DNA of 64,000 nt from Sphingomonas caeni (GTDB lineage Bacteria; Pseudomonadota; Alphaproteobacteria; Sphingomonadales; Sphingomonadaceae): NCBI RefSeq assembly GCF_026013415.1, contig NZ_JAPDOK010000002.1, positions 124,001 to 188,000 on the forward strand, given 5' to 3'. A program made the translations under genes and the position numbers. The notes under the pieces are model-generated. The model worked only from the letters and a program-made list of their open reading frames with translations. It was not told the DNA's origin and did no database searches. Of this stretch, positions 54,491 through 61,382 are shown in pieces (the first letter of the stretch is position 1; each line of letters begins with the position of its first letter).

Positions 54491-54754
54491 ATGCCTACCG
54501 GTATTCTCGGCTGGCTTCTGATCGGCCTCGTCGCGGGCGTGCTCGGCAAAATCATCATGCCGGGGAAGGACCCGGGTGGCGTCATCGTCACCATCCTGCT
54601 CGGCATCGCGGGGGCGCTGCTCGCTTTCTATCTGACCCCGATGATGGGCTATGACCTGACCCACGCGATCTGGTGGCAGCAATATCTGGCGGCGACCGGC
54701 GGCGCGATCCTGCTGCTCGCAGTCTACCGGCTGGTGATGGCGAAGCGGACGTAG
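54491..54754 (+). CDS. GlsB/YeaQ/YmgE family small membrane protein, first copy
   Basis: An 87-residue protein with three hydrophobic segments: ILGWLLIGLVAGVLGKII, then GVIVTILLGIAGALLAFYL and GGAILLLAVYRLVMA. This matches the transglycosylase-associated small membrane family induced by stress in many proteobacteria. A textbook ribosome site AGGAGG lies before ATG 54491. A 33-bp perfect palindrome begins eight bases after its stop. A second, diverged copy lies at 55694-55954 on the other strand. Confidence 0.93.
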   Translation: MPTGILGWLLIGLVAGVLGKIIMPGKDPGGVIVTILLGIAGALLAFYLTPMMGYDLTHAIWWQQYLAATGGAILLLAVYRLVMAKRT

Positions 54755-54761
54755 GTTTATC

Positions 54762-54844
54762 GCGGTGCCGGCCCGCTCCCCCACCCGGCCTCCCTTGCTT
54801 TAGTATCCTGTGGGAGGCCGGGTGGGGGAGCGGGCCGGCACCGC
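54762..54844. repeat. Perfect 33-bp inverted repeat
   Basis: Arms 54762-54794 and 54812-54844 are exact inverted repeats (GCGGTGCCGGCCCGCTCCCC at the left end) around a 17-base loop containing CTTTAGTATCC. It lies just after the glsB-like stop. A related, interrupted copy is at 56055-56196. Confidence 0.9.
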
Positions 54845-54883
54845 AATCGCCGCGTGAGCGGTGAAAGCCGTTCAGATTGCATT

Positions 54884-54921
54884 AGTCCCGCGTACGGCAG
54901 CCCCGTGCGCGGGACTTTTTT
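54884..54921 (+). terminator. Intrinsic-terminator-like hairpin just before the SIMPL gene
   Basis: AGTCCCGCG and CGCGGGACT form a perfect 9-bp stem with a 15-base loop, followed at once by a T-run (TTTTTT). It ends 13 bases before ATG 54935, so it may stop readthrough from the glsB-like gene or act as an attenuator in the SIMPL gene leader. Confidence 0.7.
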
Positions 54922-54934
54922 CCGGGAGATTGAG

Positions 54935-55636
54935 ATGAGAGCGTTGATTCTGGGTCTGGCGGCAGCGGCCGCCGTTGCGAGCCTGCCTGCTCAGGCGCAG
55001 GTGACGCCTGTGCCGCAGATGATCGACGGCACCGTGCTCGAGGTTTCGGCCGAGGGCCGCACCACGCGCGTGCCCGATCTCGCGATCGTCCAGGCCGGGG
55101 TGACGACACAGGCGCCGACCGCGGGCGAGGCCTATGCCCAGGCCAATGCCAAGATGGCGCGGGTGATCGCCGCGCTGCGGGCGGCGGGGGTCGCCGAGCG
55201 CGACATCCAGACCTCGAATATTTCGCTCTCGCCGCAATATCGCGACCGCGACAACCAGCCGCCGGTGATCTTCGCCTATCAGGCTTCGAACAGCGTGACC
55301 GTCCGATTCCGGGACATTTCGAAGGCGGGCACGATCCTCGATACGCTCGTCCGCGAGGGCGCGAACACGATTTCGGGGCCAAATCTGACTCTCGCCCAGC
55401 CCGACGCGGCGATGGACGAGGCGCGGGTGGACGCGATCGGCAAGGCGCGCGCGCGGGCCGAACTCTACGCCAAGGCGGCGGGGCTGCGGGTCGACCGGAT
55501 CCTGACGATTTCGGAGGGCGGCGCGAGCCCCATGCCGATTGCAGGGATACGGATGGGTTTCGCCGACAAGGCCGAGGTCATGCCCGGCGAGCAGGAGGTC
55601 AATGTGACCGTGACCGTGCGCTTCCTGCTGAAATGA
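54935..55636 (+). CDS. SIMPL-domain (DUF541) periplasmic protein
   Basis: A 233-residue protein with a signal peptide (RALILGLAAAAAVASLPAQAQ) and the SIMPL pattern: LEVSAEGRTTRVPDLAIVQAGV, NAKMARVIAALRAAGVAERDIQTSNISLSP, VRFRDISKAGTILDTLVREGAN and AELYAKAAGLRVDRILTISE. Its role in bacteria is not settled; oxidative-stress protection has been proposed for a relative. ATG 54935 has GGGAG eight bases upstream, right after the hairpin at 54884-54921. A strong bidirectional terminator follows the gene. Confidence 0.92.
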   Translation: MRALILGLAAAAAVASLPAQAQVTPVPQMIDGTVLEVSAEGRTTRVPDLAIVQAGVTTQAPTAGEAYAQANAKMARVIAALRAAGVAERDIQTSNISLSPQYRDRDNQPPVIFAYQASNSVTVRFRDISKAGTILDTLVREGANTISGPNLTLAQPDAAMDEARVDAIGKARARAELYAKAAGLRVDRILTISEGGASPMPIAGIRMGFADKAEVMPGEQEVNVTVTVRFLLK

Positions 55637-55640
55637 CGTG

Positions 55641-55675
55641 AAAAGGGCCGCGGGTCATCCCCGCGGCCCTTTTTT
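55641..55675. terminator. Bidirectional intrinsic terminator
   Basis: AAAAGGGCCGCGGG and CCCGCGGCCCTTTTTT form a perfect GC stem around TCAT, with an A-run on one side and a T-run on the other. It sits between the convergent SIMPL and second glsB-like genes and can end both. Confidence 0.9.
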
Positions 55676-55693
55676 CCCTCCGCTTCTTGTGGC

Positions 55694-55954
55694 TCAGCGC
55701 ACCGCGCCGCGGCGGATGAGATTGACCACCGCGAGCAGGATGATCGCGCCGACCAGCGAGACCAGGAATGCCGTCGGGTTGGTGGGCGCCTCGTTGATGG
55801 TGCCGCCGCCGAACAGCACCCCGCCCAGAAACGCGCCGACGATGCCGACGACGATGTTGAGGAAGAGTCCTTGCTGCGCGTCGGTGCGCATCACCATGCT
55901 GGCGAGCCAGCCCACGACGCCGCCGATCACGAGCCAAACCAGAAGTCCGACCAT
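55694..55954 (-). CDS. GlsB/YeaQ/YmgE family small membrane protein, second copy
   Basis: An 86-residue protein with hydrophobic segments MVGLLVWLVIGGVVGWLAS, FLNIVVGIVGAFLGGVLF and FLVSLVGAIILLAVVNLI, and conserved small residues of the family. GGAGGG six bases before ATG 55954 sets the start. A longer frame to 55990 has no such site. It differs clearly from the copy at 54491, so the two may respond to different conditions. Confidence 0.92.
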   Translation of the reverse strand: MVGLLVWLVIGGVVGWLASMVMRTDAQQGLFLNIVVGIVGAFLGGVLFGGGTINEAPTNPTAFLVSLVGAIILLAVVNLIRRGAVR

Positions 55955-56054
55955 TTCAAACCCTCCGTTTACGCCCGGCCATCCGGGCATGCGGGAGAAA
56001 AAGCCGTAACGGCCTCAGTTGGTTCCCGATTCCTTAGTTGCGCTGCGCTGAGCT

Positions 56055-56196
56055 GCGGCACCGGCCCACTCCCCCACCCGGCCTCCCTTACTTTAGTAGC
56101 CTATGGGATTGTGAGGTCGGTCATGCCCCCGGCATGACCTGAACAGCGCGGGGCGCTGTTCACCTCACACTGGGTGGCGGAGTGGGCCGGTGCCGC
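56055..56196. repeat. Interrupted palindrome carrying a nested cloverleaf element
   Basis: The outer arms (56055-56079 and 56172-56196, one mismatch in 25) match the arm sequence of the 54762-54844 palindrome. The loop shares CTTTAGTA with it. The element is interrupted by about 60 bases: GTGAGGT (56111) and ACCTCAC (56168) enclose two perfect hairpins, GGTCATGCC/GGCATGACC and AACAGCGC/GCGCTGTT, each with a three-base loop. It lies in the 330-bp gap 55955-56284 between the second glsB-like gene and sciP. Confidence 0.85.
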
Positions 56197-56230
56197 TCCG
56201 TCGCCGTGAGGCGACCACCGGAAACGAAAC

Positions 56231-56260
56231 CGGCCCGCTCCCCTTTCGGGAAGCGGGCCG
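56231..56260 (-). terminator. Terminator hairpin downstream of sciP
   Basis: CGGCCCGCT and AGCGGGCCG form a 9-bp stem. On the minus strand it is followed by GTTTCGTTTCC, a T-rich tail, so it would end sciP transcription. Confidence 0.65.
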
Positions 56261-56284
56261 CCATCTTGCCCGGCGTAACCGGGA

Positions 56285-56584
56285 TCAGTATTTCTGCTGG
56301 CGCTCGTAGAGCGAGCGGTAATGCTGGATGCGCGTCACGCGCAGCCCCGGCATGCCCGAGCGATCGATCGCGCGCTGCCAGCCGGCGAATTCCTCGACGG
56401 TGAGGTTGTAGCGTGCGCAGACCTCGTCGACGCTGAGCAGCCCGCCATTGACGGCAGCCACCACCTCGGCCTTGCGGCGCACGACCCAGCGGGTCGTTTC
56501 GGGCGGCGGCAGCGAATCCAGCGTCAGCGGTTCGCCGAGCGGGCCGATTACCTTGGCGGGGCGAATCTTCTGGTTCTCAATCAT
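56285..56584 (-). CDS. sciP: CtrA inhibitor SciP (DUF1153)
   Basis: A 99-residue protein very close to the Caulobacter cell-cycle regulator SciP, which binds CtrA and stops it activating promoters. Signature stretches are VIGPLGEPLTLDSLPPP, TTRWVVRRKAEVVAAVNGGL and LTVEEFAGWQRAIDRSG, forming a helix-turn-helix-like DNA/CtrA-binding domain. It is a single gene with its own terminator. The ctrA gene itself is not in the window. Presence of SciP supports an alphaproteobacterial origin. Confidence 0.93.
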   Translation of the reverse strand: MIENQKIRPAKVIGPLGEPLTLDSLPPPETTRWVVRRKAEVVAAVNGGLLSVDEVCARYNLTVEEFAGWQRAIDRSGMPGLRVTRIQHYRSLYERQQKY

Positions 56585-56688
56585 CTACTGACCTCATCGG
56601 GGCGGGGGCCCCATTCACTCACAACGTTAAAACGACCGATATCCACCTGACTTGAACATCGGATAAAACGGCACGGTAAACGGCCGCT

Positions 56689-56898
56689 TCAATTCTGTTG
56701 CCGAGGCGTTAGCGCCGGCGCGATCAGGCGATAGCGCGTCAGCGCCAGCGCGGTGATCCGGTGGAAGGCGCCGTGCACGGGGGCGAGCAGCACCTCCATC
56801 GGAGTCGTGACCATCAACTGCGCCTGGGCCCGGGCGGTCGGACTCGCCGCCTGCCGCGCGGCGACGCCGACCAGCAGCACCGCCAGCTCGATCGGCAT
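56689..56898 (-). CDS. Small hypothetical protein
   Basis: A 69-codon frame beginning MPIELAVLLVGVAARQAASP and containing MVTTPMEVLLAPVHGAFHRIT. The first part could be a short membrane or signal segment. No family is recognised. A longer start to 57021 would approach the divergent mnmA start. Coding status is uncertain, but the composition is not the Arg-rich pattern of obvious antisense frames here. Confidence 0.35.
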   Translation of the reverse strand: MPIELAVLLVGVAARQAASPTARAQAQLMVTTPMEVLLAPVHGAFHRITALALTRYRLIAPALTPRQQN

Positions 56899-57064
56899 AG
56901 CCGTGACCGCGACGTCGCGATCCAACCTGGCGAAGCTCAAATCCACAAATACCCATCCGCATGAAATCTCGTTCGGATGGCCATGAGTACCCAAGAAGGT
57001 TGAAGGGGCCGTAAAGCCCATGAAAACTGGCGCTTAACCCTTCGTCCCGTTATGGGGCGGGCGC

Positions 57065-58174
57065 ATGACTTCCGGAGATTTTCAATTGGACGGGCCGCTG
57101 AATGCGCGGCGGATCGTCGTCGCCATGTCGGGCGGTGTCGATTCCTCGGTGGTGGCCGCGCTGGCCGCGCGGACCGGTGCCGAAACGATCGGCGTGACGC
57201 TTCAGCTTTACGATCATGGCGAGGCGGTGGGGCGCGCGGGAAGCTGCTGCGCGGGGCGCGATATCCGCGACGCGCGCGCGGTGTGCGACGGCCTCGGGAT
57301 CGCGCATTATGTGTTCGATCACGAATCGCGCTTTCGCGAACAGGTGATCGACGATTTCGCCGACGAATATCTGGCCGGGCGCACCCCGATACCGTGCGTG
57401 AAGTGCAATATGGGGCCGAAATTCACTGATCTGTTCAAGCTGGCGCGCGATCTGGGGGCGGATTGCCTGGCGACCGGCCATTATGTGCGGCGGATCATGG
57501 GCGCGCATGGGCCCGAGCTGCACCGCGCGGTCGATCCGGCGCGCGACCAGAGCTATTTCCTGTTCGCGACGACCTCCGCCCAGCTCGATTTCCTGCGCTT
57601 TCCGTTGGGCGGGCTGCCCAAGGCGCGGGTGCGCGAGCTGGCGGCCGAGTTCGGGCTGGGGGTTTCGGCCAAGCCCGACAGCCAGGACATCTGCTTCGTC
57701 CCCGACGGCGACTATGCGCGGCTGGTCAAGAAATTGCGGCCCGAGGCGGGGGTGGGCGGCGAGATCGTCGATGAGGCGGGCCGGGTGCTGGGCCGCCATG
57801 CCGGGCTGATCCATTTCACCGTCGGGCAGCGCAAGGGGCTCGAGATCGGCGGGCTGGCCGAGCCGCTCTATGTGCTGCGGCTCGAACCCGAGACCAGGCG
57901 CGTGGTGGTGGGCCCCAAGGCGGCGCTGGCGGTACGCGCGGCGCGGATCGAGGGGGTGAACTGGATCGGCGACGGCTTCGAGGGCCCGGTCACCGCAAAG
58001 GTGCGCAGCCTCGCCAAGCCGGTGCCGGCGGGGATCGAGGGCGACCGGGTGGTGTTCGATTCCCCCGAATATGGCGTCGCGCCGGGGCAGGCGGCGGTGC
58101 TCTATGCCGGCGACCGGGTGCTCGGCGGCGGCTGGATCGCCGAGACCGAGCGGGCGGAGATGGTTACAGCGTAA
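57065..58174 (+). CDS. mnmA: tRNA-specific 2-thiouridylase MnmA
   Basis: It makes 2-thiouridine at position 34 of Lys, Glu and Gln tRNAs. The 369-residue protein shows the ATP-binding PP-loop [14 protein letters not shown], the first catalytic-type Cys in [12 protein letters not shown] and the second in [25 protein letters not shown] and the C-terminal beta-barrel [20 protein letters not shown] follow. ATG 57065 has GGGGCGGG close upstream. It ends with an 11-base convergent overlap with the PhzF-like gene. Confidence 0.96.
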   Translation: MTSGDFQLDGPLNARRIVVAMSGGVDSSVVAALAARTGAETIGVTLQLYDHGEAVGRAGSCCAGRDIRDARAVCDGLGIAHYVFDHESRFREQVIDDFADEYLAGRTPIPCVKCNMGPKFTDLFKLARDLGADCLATGHYVRRIMGAHGPELHRAVDPARDQSYFLFATTSAQLDFLRFPLGGLPKARVRELAAEFGLGVSAKPDSQDICFVPDGDYARLVKKLRPEAGVGGEIVDEAGRVLGRHAGLIHFTVGQRKGLEIGGLAEPLYVLRLEPETRRVVVGPKAALAVRAARIEGVNWIGDGFEGPVTAKVRSLAKPVPAGIEGDRVVFDSPEYGVAPGQAAVLYAGDRVLGGGWIAETERAEMVTA

Positions 58175-58955
58175 ACTCGCCCTCGATCACCGTCACGCAG
58201 GTGCCGCGCAGGATCGCGCGGTCCCCGCTCAACGTGCAGCCGACATGGCCGCCGCGCTTGCTCGCCTGGAAAGCGGTGAAGCTGTCGCGCCCGAGGCGCT
58301 TTGCCCAATAGGGCGTCAGCACCGAATGCGCCGAGCCGGTCACCGGGTCCTCGTCGATCCCGGCGGCGGGGGCGAAGACACGGCTGATGACGTCGGTGTC
58401 GGCGCCCGGGGCGGTGACGATGTTGAGCGTGTCGCCGATCGCGGCGAGCGCACGGAAATCGGGGGTGAGGGCGAGCACCGCATCGGCGCTGTCGAGCACG
58501 GTGAGGTCGTAGCCGCCGGGGTGGCGGAGCGTTTCGGCCGAGGCAATGCCCAAGGCCTCGAGCAGGCCGGGGATGGCCATGGGCTCGGGCGGGTAAGCGG
58601 GGAGCGCCATGGCATAGGCGTCGCCGTCTCGTGCCACCTCCAATATCCCGGCCTTGCGGGTGCGGAAGGTCACCCTCTCGCGGTCGGGGAATTTGCCGAG
58701 GATGTAGTGCCCGCTCGCCATCGTGGCGTGGCCGCACAACGCGACCTCGACCGCCGGGGTGAACCAGCGCAGCTCATAATCCGCCGCGCCGCTCGCATCG
58801 GGGATGATGAAGGCGGTTTCGGCGACGTTATTCTCCTCGGCGATCGCCTGGAGGACCGCATCGTCGAGCCAGGCCTCGAGCGGCATCACCGCGGCCTGGT
58901 TGCCGGTGAAGGGCTTGTCCGCAAAGGCGTCGATCTGGGCGAAGGGGAGTTTCAT
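58164..58955 (-). CDS. PhzF-family isomerase/epimerase-like protein
   Basis: A 263-residue protein of the PhzF fold, which binds small aromatic or amino-acid-like ligands and often isomerises them. It opens [22 protein letters not shown], has the conserved acid in NNVAETAFI, and [13 protein letters not shown]. Later, [20 protein letters not shown] closes the second domain. The specific reaction is unknown. It is the last gene of a pdxH-CDF-phzF operon, starting three bases after the transporter stop. Confidence 0.92.
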   Translation of the reverse strand: MKLPFAQIDAFADKPFTGNQAAVMPLEAWLDDAVLQAIAEENNVAETAFIIPDASGAADYELRWFTPAVEVALCGHATMASGHYILGKFPDRERVTFRTRKAGILEVARDGDAYAMALPAYPPEPMAIPGLLEALGIASAETLRHPGGYDLTVLDSADAVLALTPDFRALAAIGDTLNIVTAPGADTDVISRVFAPAAGIDEDPVTGSAHSVLTPYWAKRLGRDSFTAFQASKRGGHVGCTLSGDRAILRGTCVTVIEGEFTL

Positions 58956-58958
58956 CGA

Positions 58959-59870
58959 TCAGGTATCCTTGAGGAGATCGGCTTCGGCGAGTGCGTTGCC
59001 GGGCTCGTCAACCTGCCCTTCCGGATCGATATGGATCAAGATTTCGGTGCCGGGAAATTCTTGGGCGAGGCGAAGCTCGACTGTCTCGACCACGTCATGC
59101 GCCTCGCGGATGGTGAGATCAGGGTCCATCCAGATGTGGAACTGGGCAAAATCGCGGTTGCCGCTGGTGCGGGTGCGCAGGTCGTGCAGCCCCTTGAGCT
59201 CGGGATGGCGGCCGGCGATCTCGACAAAGGCGCGGCGCTTCGCCTCAGGCCATTCCTTGTCCATCAGCTGATCGATCGCCGCGACCGACGCGCGCCACGC
59301 GCCGAACAGCAGCCAGAAGCCGATGGCGACTCCGAACAGCGCATCGGCGCCGCCGATGTGCGCGTAATTCTCGAGCAGCAGCGCCGCGATCACCGCGCCG
59401 TTGAGCATCAGGTCCGACTGGTAATGAATATTGTCGGTGCCGATCGCGATCGATCCGGTGCGGCGGATCACCGAGCGCTGATAGGCGGTGAGCGCGAGCG
59501 TGACCGCGATCGCGATCAGCGAGACCGAGATGCCATATTCGGGATCGCTGCTCGTCGCGCCGGCGATCAGCCGGTCGACCGCGCGCCACAGGATCGCCGC
59601 GGCGGAGAGCGCGATGATCGCGACCTGGAACAGCGCCGCCAGCGCCTCCGCCTTGCCATGGCCGAAGCGATGGTCGCTGTCGGCGGGCTGGGAGGCCCAG
59701 TGGACGCCGCCCAGCGTCACCAGCGAGGCGACGAAATCGAGCAGGCTGTCGCCGAGCGAGGCGAGCACCGCGACCGATCCGGTCTTCCACGCCGCCCAGG
59801 CCTTGAGGCTGCCGAGGAAGAGCGCGGCGGCGACGCTGGCGAGCGCGGCACGGCGGGCGAGGTTGGTCAC
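58959..59870 (-). CDS. Cation diffusion facilitator (CDF/FieF-like) transporter
   Basis: A 303-residue metal/proton antiporter with six hydrophobic segments. The CDF patterns are LASLGDSLLDFVASLVTLGGV (metal-binding Asp residues), DHRFGHGKAEALAALFQV and NIHYQSDLMLNGAVIAALLL. The cytoplasmic C-terminal domain has LRTRTSGNRDFAQFHIWMDPDL. It probably exports Zn, Fe or related divalent ions. The start is GTG 59870, ten bases after the pdxH stop. The frame stays open far upstream, but this is an accident of the antisense Ku region. Confidence 0.94.
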   Translation of the reverse strand: MTNLARRAALASVAAALFLGSLKAWAAWKTGSVAVLASLGDSLLDFVASLVTLGGVHWASQPADSDHRFGHGKAEALAALFQVAIIALSAAAILWRAVDRLIAGATSSDPEYGISVSLIAIAVTLALTAYQRSVIRRTGSIAIGTDNIHYQSDLMLNGAVIAALLLENYAHIGGADALFGVAIGFWLLFGAWRASVAAIDQLMDKEWPEAKRRAFVEIAGRHPELKGLHDLRTRTSGNRDFAQFHIWMDPDLTIREAHDVVETVELRLAQEFPGTEILIHIDPEGQVDEPGNALAEADLLKDT

Positions 59871-59880
59871 AGCCGAAGTT

Positions 59881-60459
59881 TCACGGGTAGAGCAGGCCTT
59901 CGGTCCAGCCGCTTTCGGTGCGGGTGAAGAGGCGGCGTTCGTGGAGACGGTGGGCGCGGTCCTGCCAGAATTCGATTCGGGCAGGCGTGACGCGGTAGCC
60001 GCCCCAATGCGGGGGGCGGGGGACGGCACCGCCTTCGAAGCGCGCCTTGATTGCCTCGAACCGGGCCTCGAAGGTTTCGCGCGAGTCCAGCGGGCGCGAC
60101 TGGTCCGAGGCCCAGGCGCCGAGCTGCGAATCGCGGCTTCGCGAGGCGAAATAGGCGTCGCTTTCGGCGTCGGTGGCGAAGCTGACCGCGCCCTCGATGC
60201 GGATCTGGCGGCGCAGCGATTTCCAGTGGAACAGCAACGCCGCCTTGCTGCCGGGCCCCAGCTCGCCCGCCTTGCGGCTCTCGCGGTTGGTATAGAAGAC
60301 GAAGCCGTCGGTGCCATGCCCCTTGAGCAGCACCATCCGCACCGAAGGCTGCCCGTCCGCGCCGACCGTCGCCAGCGCCATCGCGTTGGAGTCGTTGGGT
60401 TCGCTCGCACGCGCTTCCGCGTACCAGGCGTCGAACAGGGCGAAGGGATCGTCGGCCAT
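59881..60459 (-). CDS. pdxH: Pyridoxamine 5'-phosphate oxidase
   Basis: A 192-residue FMN enzyme that oxidises pyridoxamine or pyridoxine phosphate to PLP. Family motifs are NAMALATVGADGQPSVRMVLLKG, GFVFYTNRESRKAGEL, ALLFHWKSLRRQIRIEG, and the end DRAHRLHERRLFTR...GWTEGLLYP. It is slightly shorter at the N-terminus than the E. coli enzyme. ATG 60459 is at the end of a divergent region of 68 bases shared with ku. Confidence 0.95.
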   Translation of the reverse strand: MADDPFALFDAWYAEARASEPNDSNAMALATVGADGQPSVRMVLLKGHGTDGFVFYTNRESRKAGELGPGSKAALLFHWKSLRRQIRIEGAVSFATDAESDAYFASRSRDSQLGAWASDQSRPLDSRETFEARFEAIKARFEGGAVPRPPHWGGYRVTPARIEFWQDRAHRLHERRLFTRTESGWTEGLLYP

Positions 60460-60527
60460 GGCGGCGCATTAGCCGGAACGAGTCCGAGCGTCATGCTTTG
60501 AATCGGCCTCGCAACACGGAGGCAGGC

Positions 60528-61382
60528 ATGGCCGCGCGGGCCTATTGGCAAGGGCAGATCCGGCTGGCGTTGGTCTCCATTCCCGTGGAGATCTACACCG
60601 CCACCAAATCGGGCGCGCAGATCGCCTTTCACCAGATCCACGAGCCGAGCGGCAAGCGGATCAAATATGAGAAGGTCGCGCCGGGGGTTGGGCCGGTCGA
60701 TGTCGACGAGATCGTCAAGGGCTTCGAGATCGAGAAGGGCGAATATGTCCTGCTCGAGCAGGACGAGATCGATGCGGTGAAGCTCGAATCGAAGAAGACG
60801 CTCGAGCTGACCCAGTTCGTCGACGCGGATGAGATCGACGTGCTCTATTATGAAAAGCCCTATTTCGTGGTGCCCGCGGACGATCTCGCCGAGGAGGCGT
60901 TCATCGTGCTGCGCGAGGCGCTCAAACGCAGCCGCAAGGTCGGGCTGGGTCAGCTGGCGATGCGCGGGCGCGAATATGTGGTGAGCCTGAAGCCGTGCGG
61001 GCGGGGGATGGTGCTGGAGACGCTGCGTTATGCCGATGAGGTCAACAAGGCGCAGGGCTATTTCCGCGACATTCCCGATTCGGAGCCCGATCCCGAATTG
61101 CTCGGGCTGGCGGAGTCGCTGATCGAGAAAAAGGCGGGGAAGTTCGATCCCAAGATCTTCCACGACCGCTATGTCGATGCGCTGAAGGGGCTGATCGAGC
61201 GCAAGCGCAAGGCCAAGGGCAGGAAGATCATCGAGGAGGCCGATGAGGGTCCGGCGAGCCGCGGGTCGAACGTGGTCGATCTGATGGCGGCGCTCAAGAA
61301 ATCGCTCGAGAAGCCGGGGGCGAGATCGAGCCCGGCGGTCAAGACCAAGCCGGTGAAGGCGCCCGCGAAGAAGCGGGCGTGA
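60528..61382 (+). CDS. ku: Bacterial Ku protein (non-homologous end joining)
   Basis: A 284-residue Ku that binds DNA ends as a dimer and recruits LigD. It opens with RAYWQGQIRLALVSIPVEIY, has FHQIHEPSGKRIKYEKV, EYVLLEQDEIDAVKLES and DEIDVLYYEKPYFVVP, and a basic Lys-rich C-terminal tail (KTKPVKAPAKKRA). ACGGAGG six bases before ATG 60528 sets the start; an earlier in-frame start at 60498 is weaker. It shares one base with ligD. Confidence 0.96.
   Translation: MAARAYWQGQIRLALVSIPVEIYTATKSGAQIAFHQIHEPSGKRIKYEKVAPGVGPVDVDEIVKGFEIEKGEYVLLEQDEIDAVKLESKKTLELTQFVDADEIDVLYYEKPYFVVPADDLAEEAFIVLREALKRSRKVGLGQLAMRGREYVVSLKPCGRGMVLETLRYADEVNKAQGYFRDIPDSEPDPELLGLAESLIEKKAGKFDPKIFHDRYVDALKGLIERKRKAKGRKIIEEADEGPASRGSNVVDLMAALKKSLEKPGARSSPAVKTKPVKAPAKKRA

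Noticed and set aside
54884-54921. Riboswitch before the SIMPL gene
   Set aside because: Only a simple stem with T-run is present. There is no conserved aptamer-like structure.
55955-56054. General-stress (EcfG-type GGAAC...CGTT) promoter before the second glsB-like gene
   Set aside because: GGAAC and CGTT occur on the minus strand, but only ten bases apart instead of the usual 16-17.
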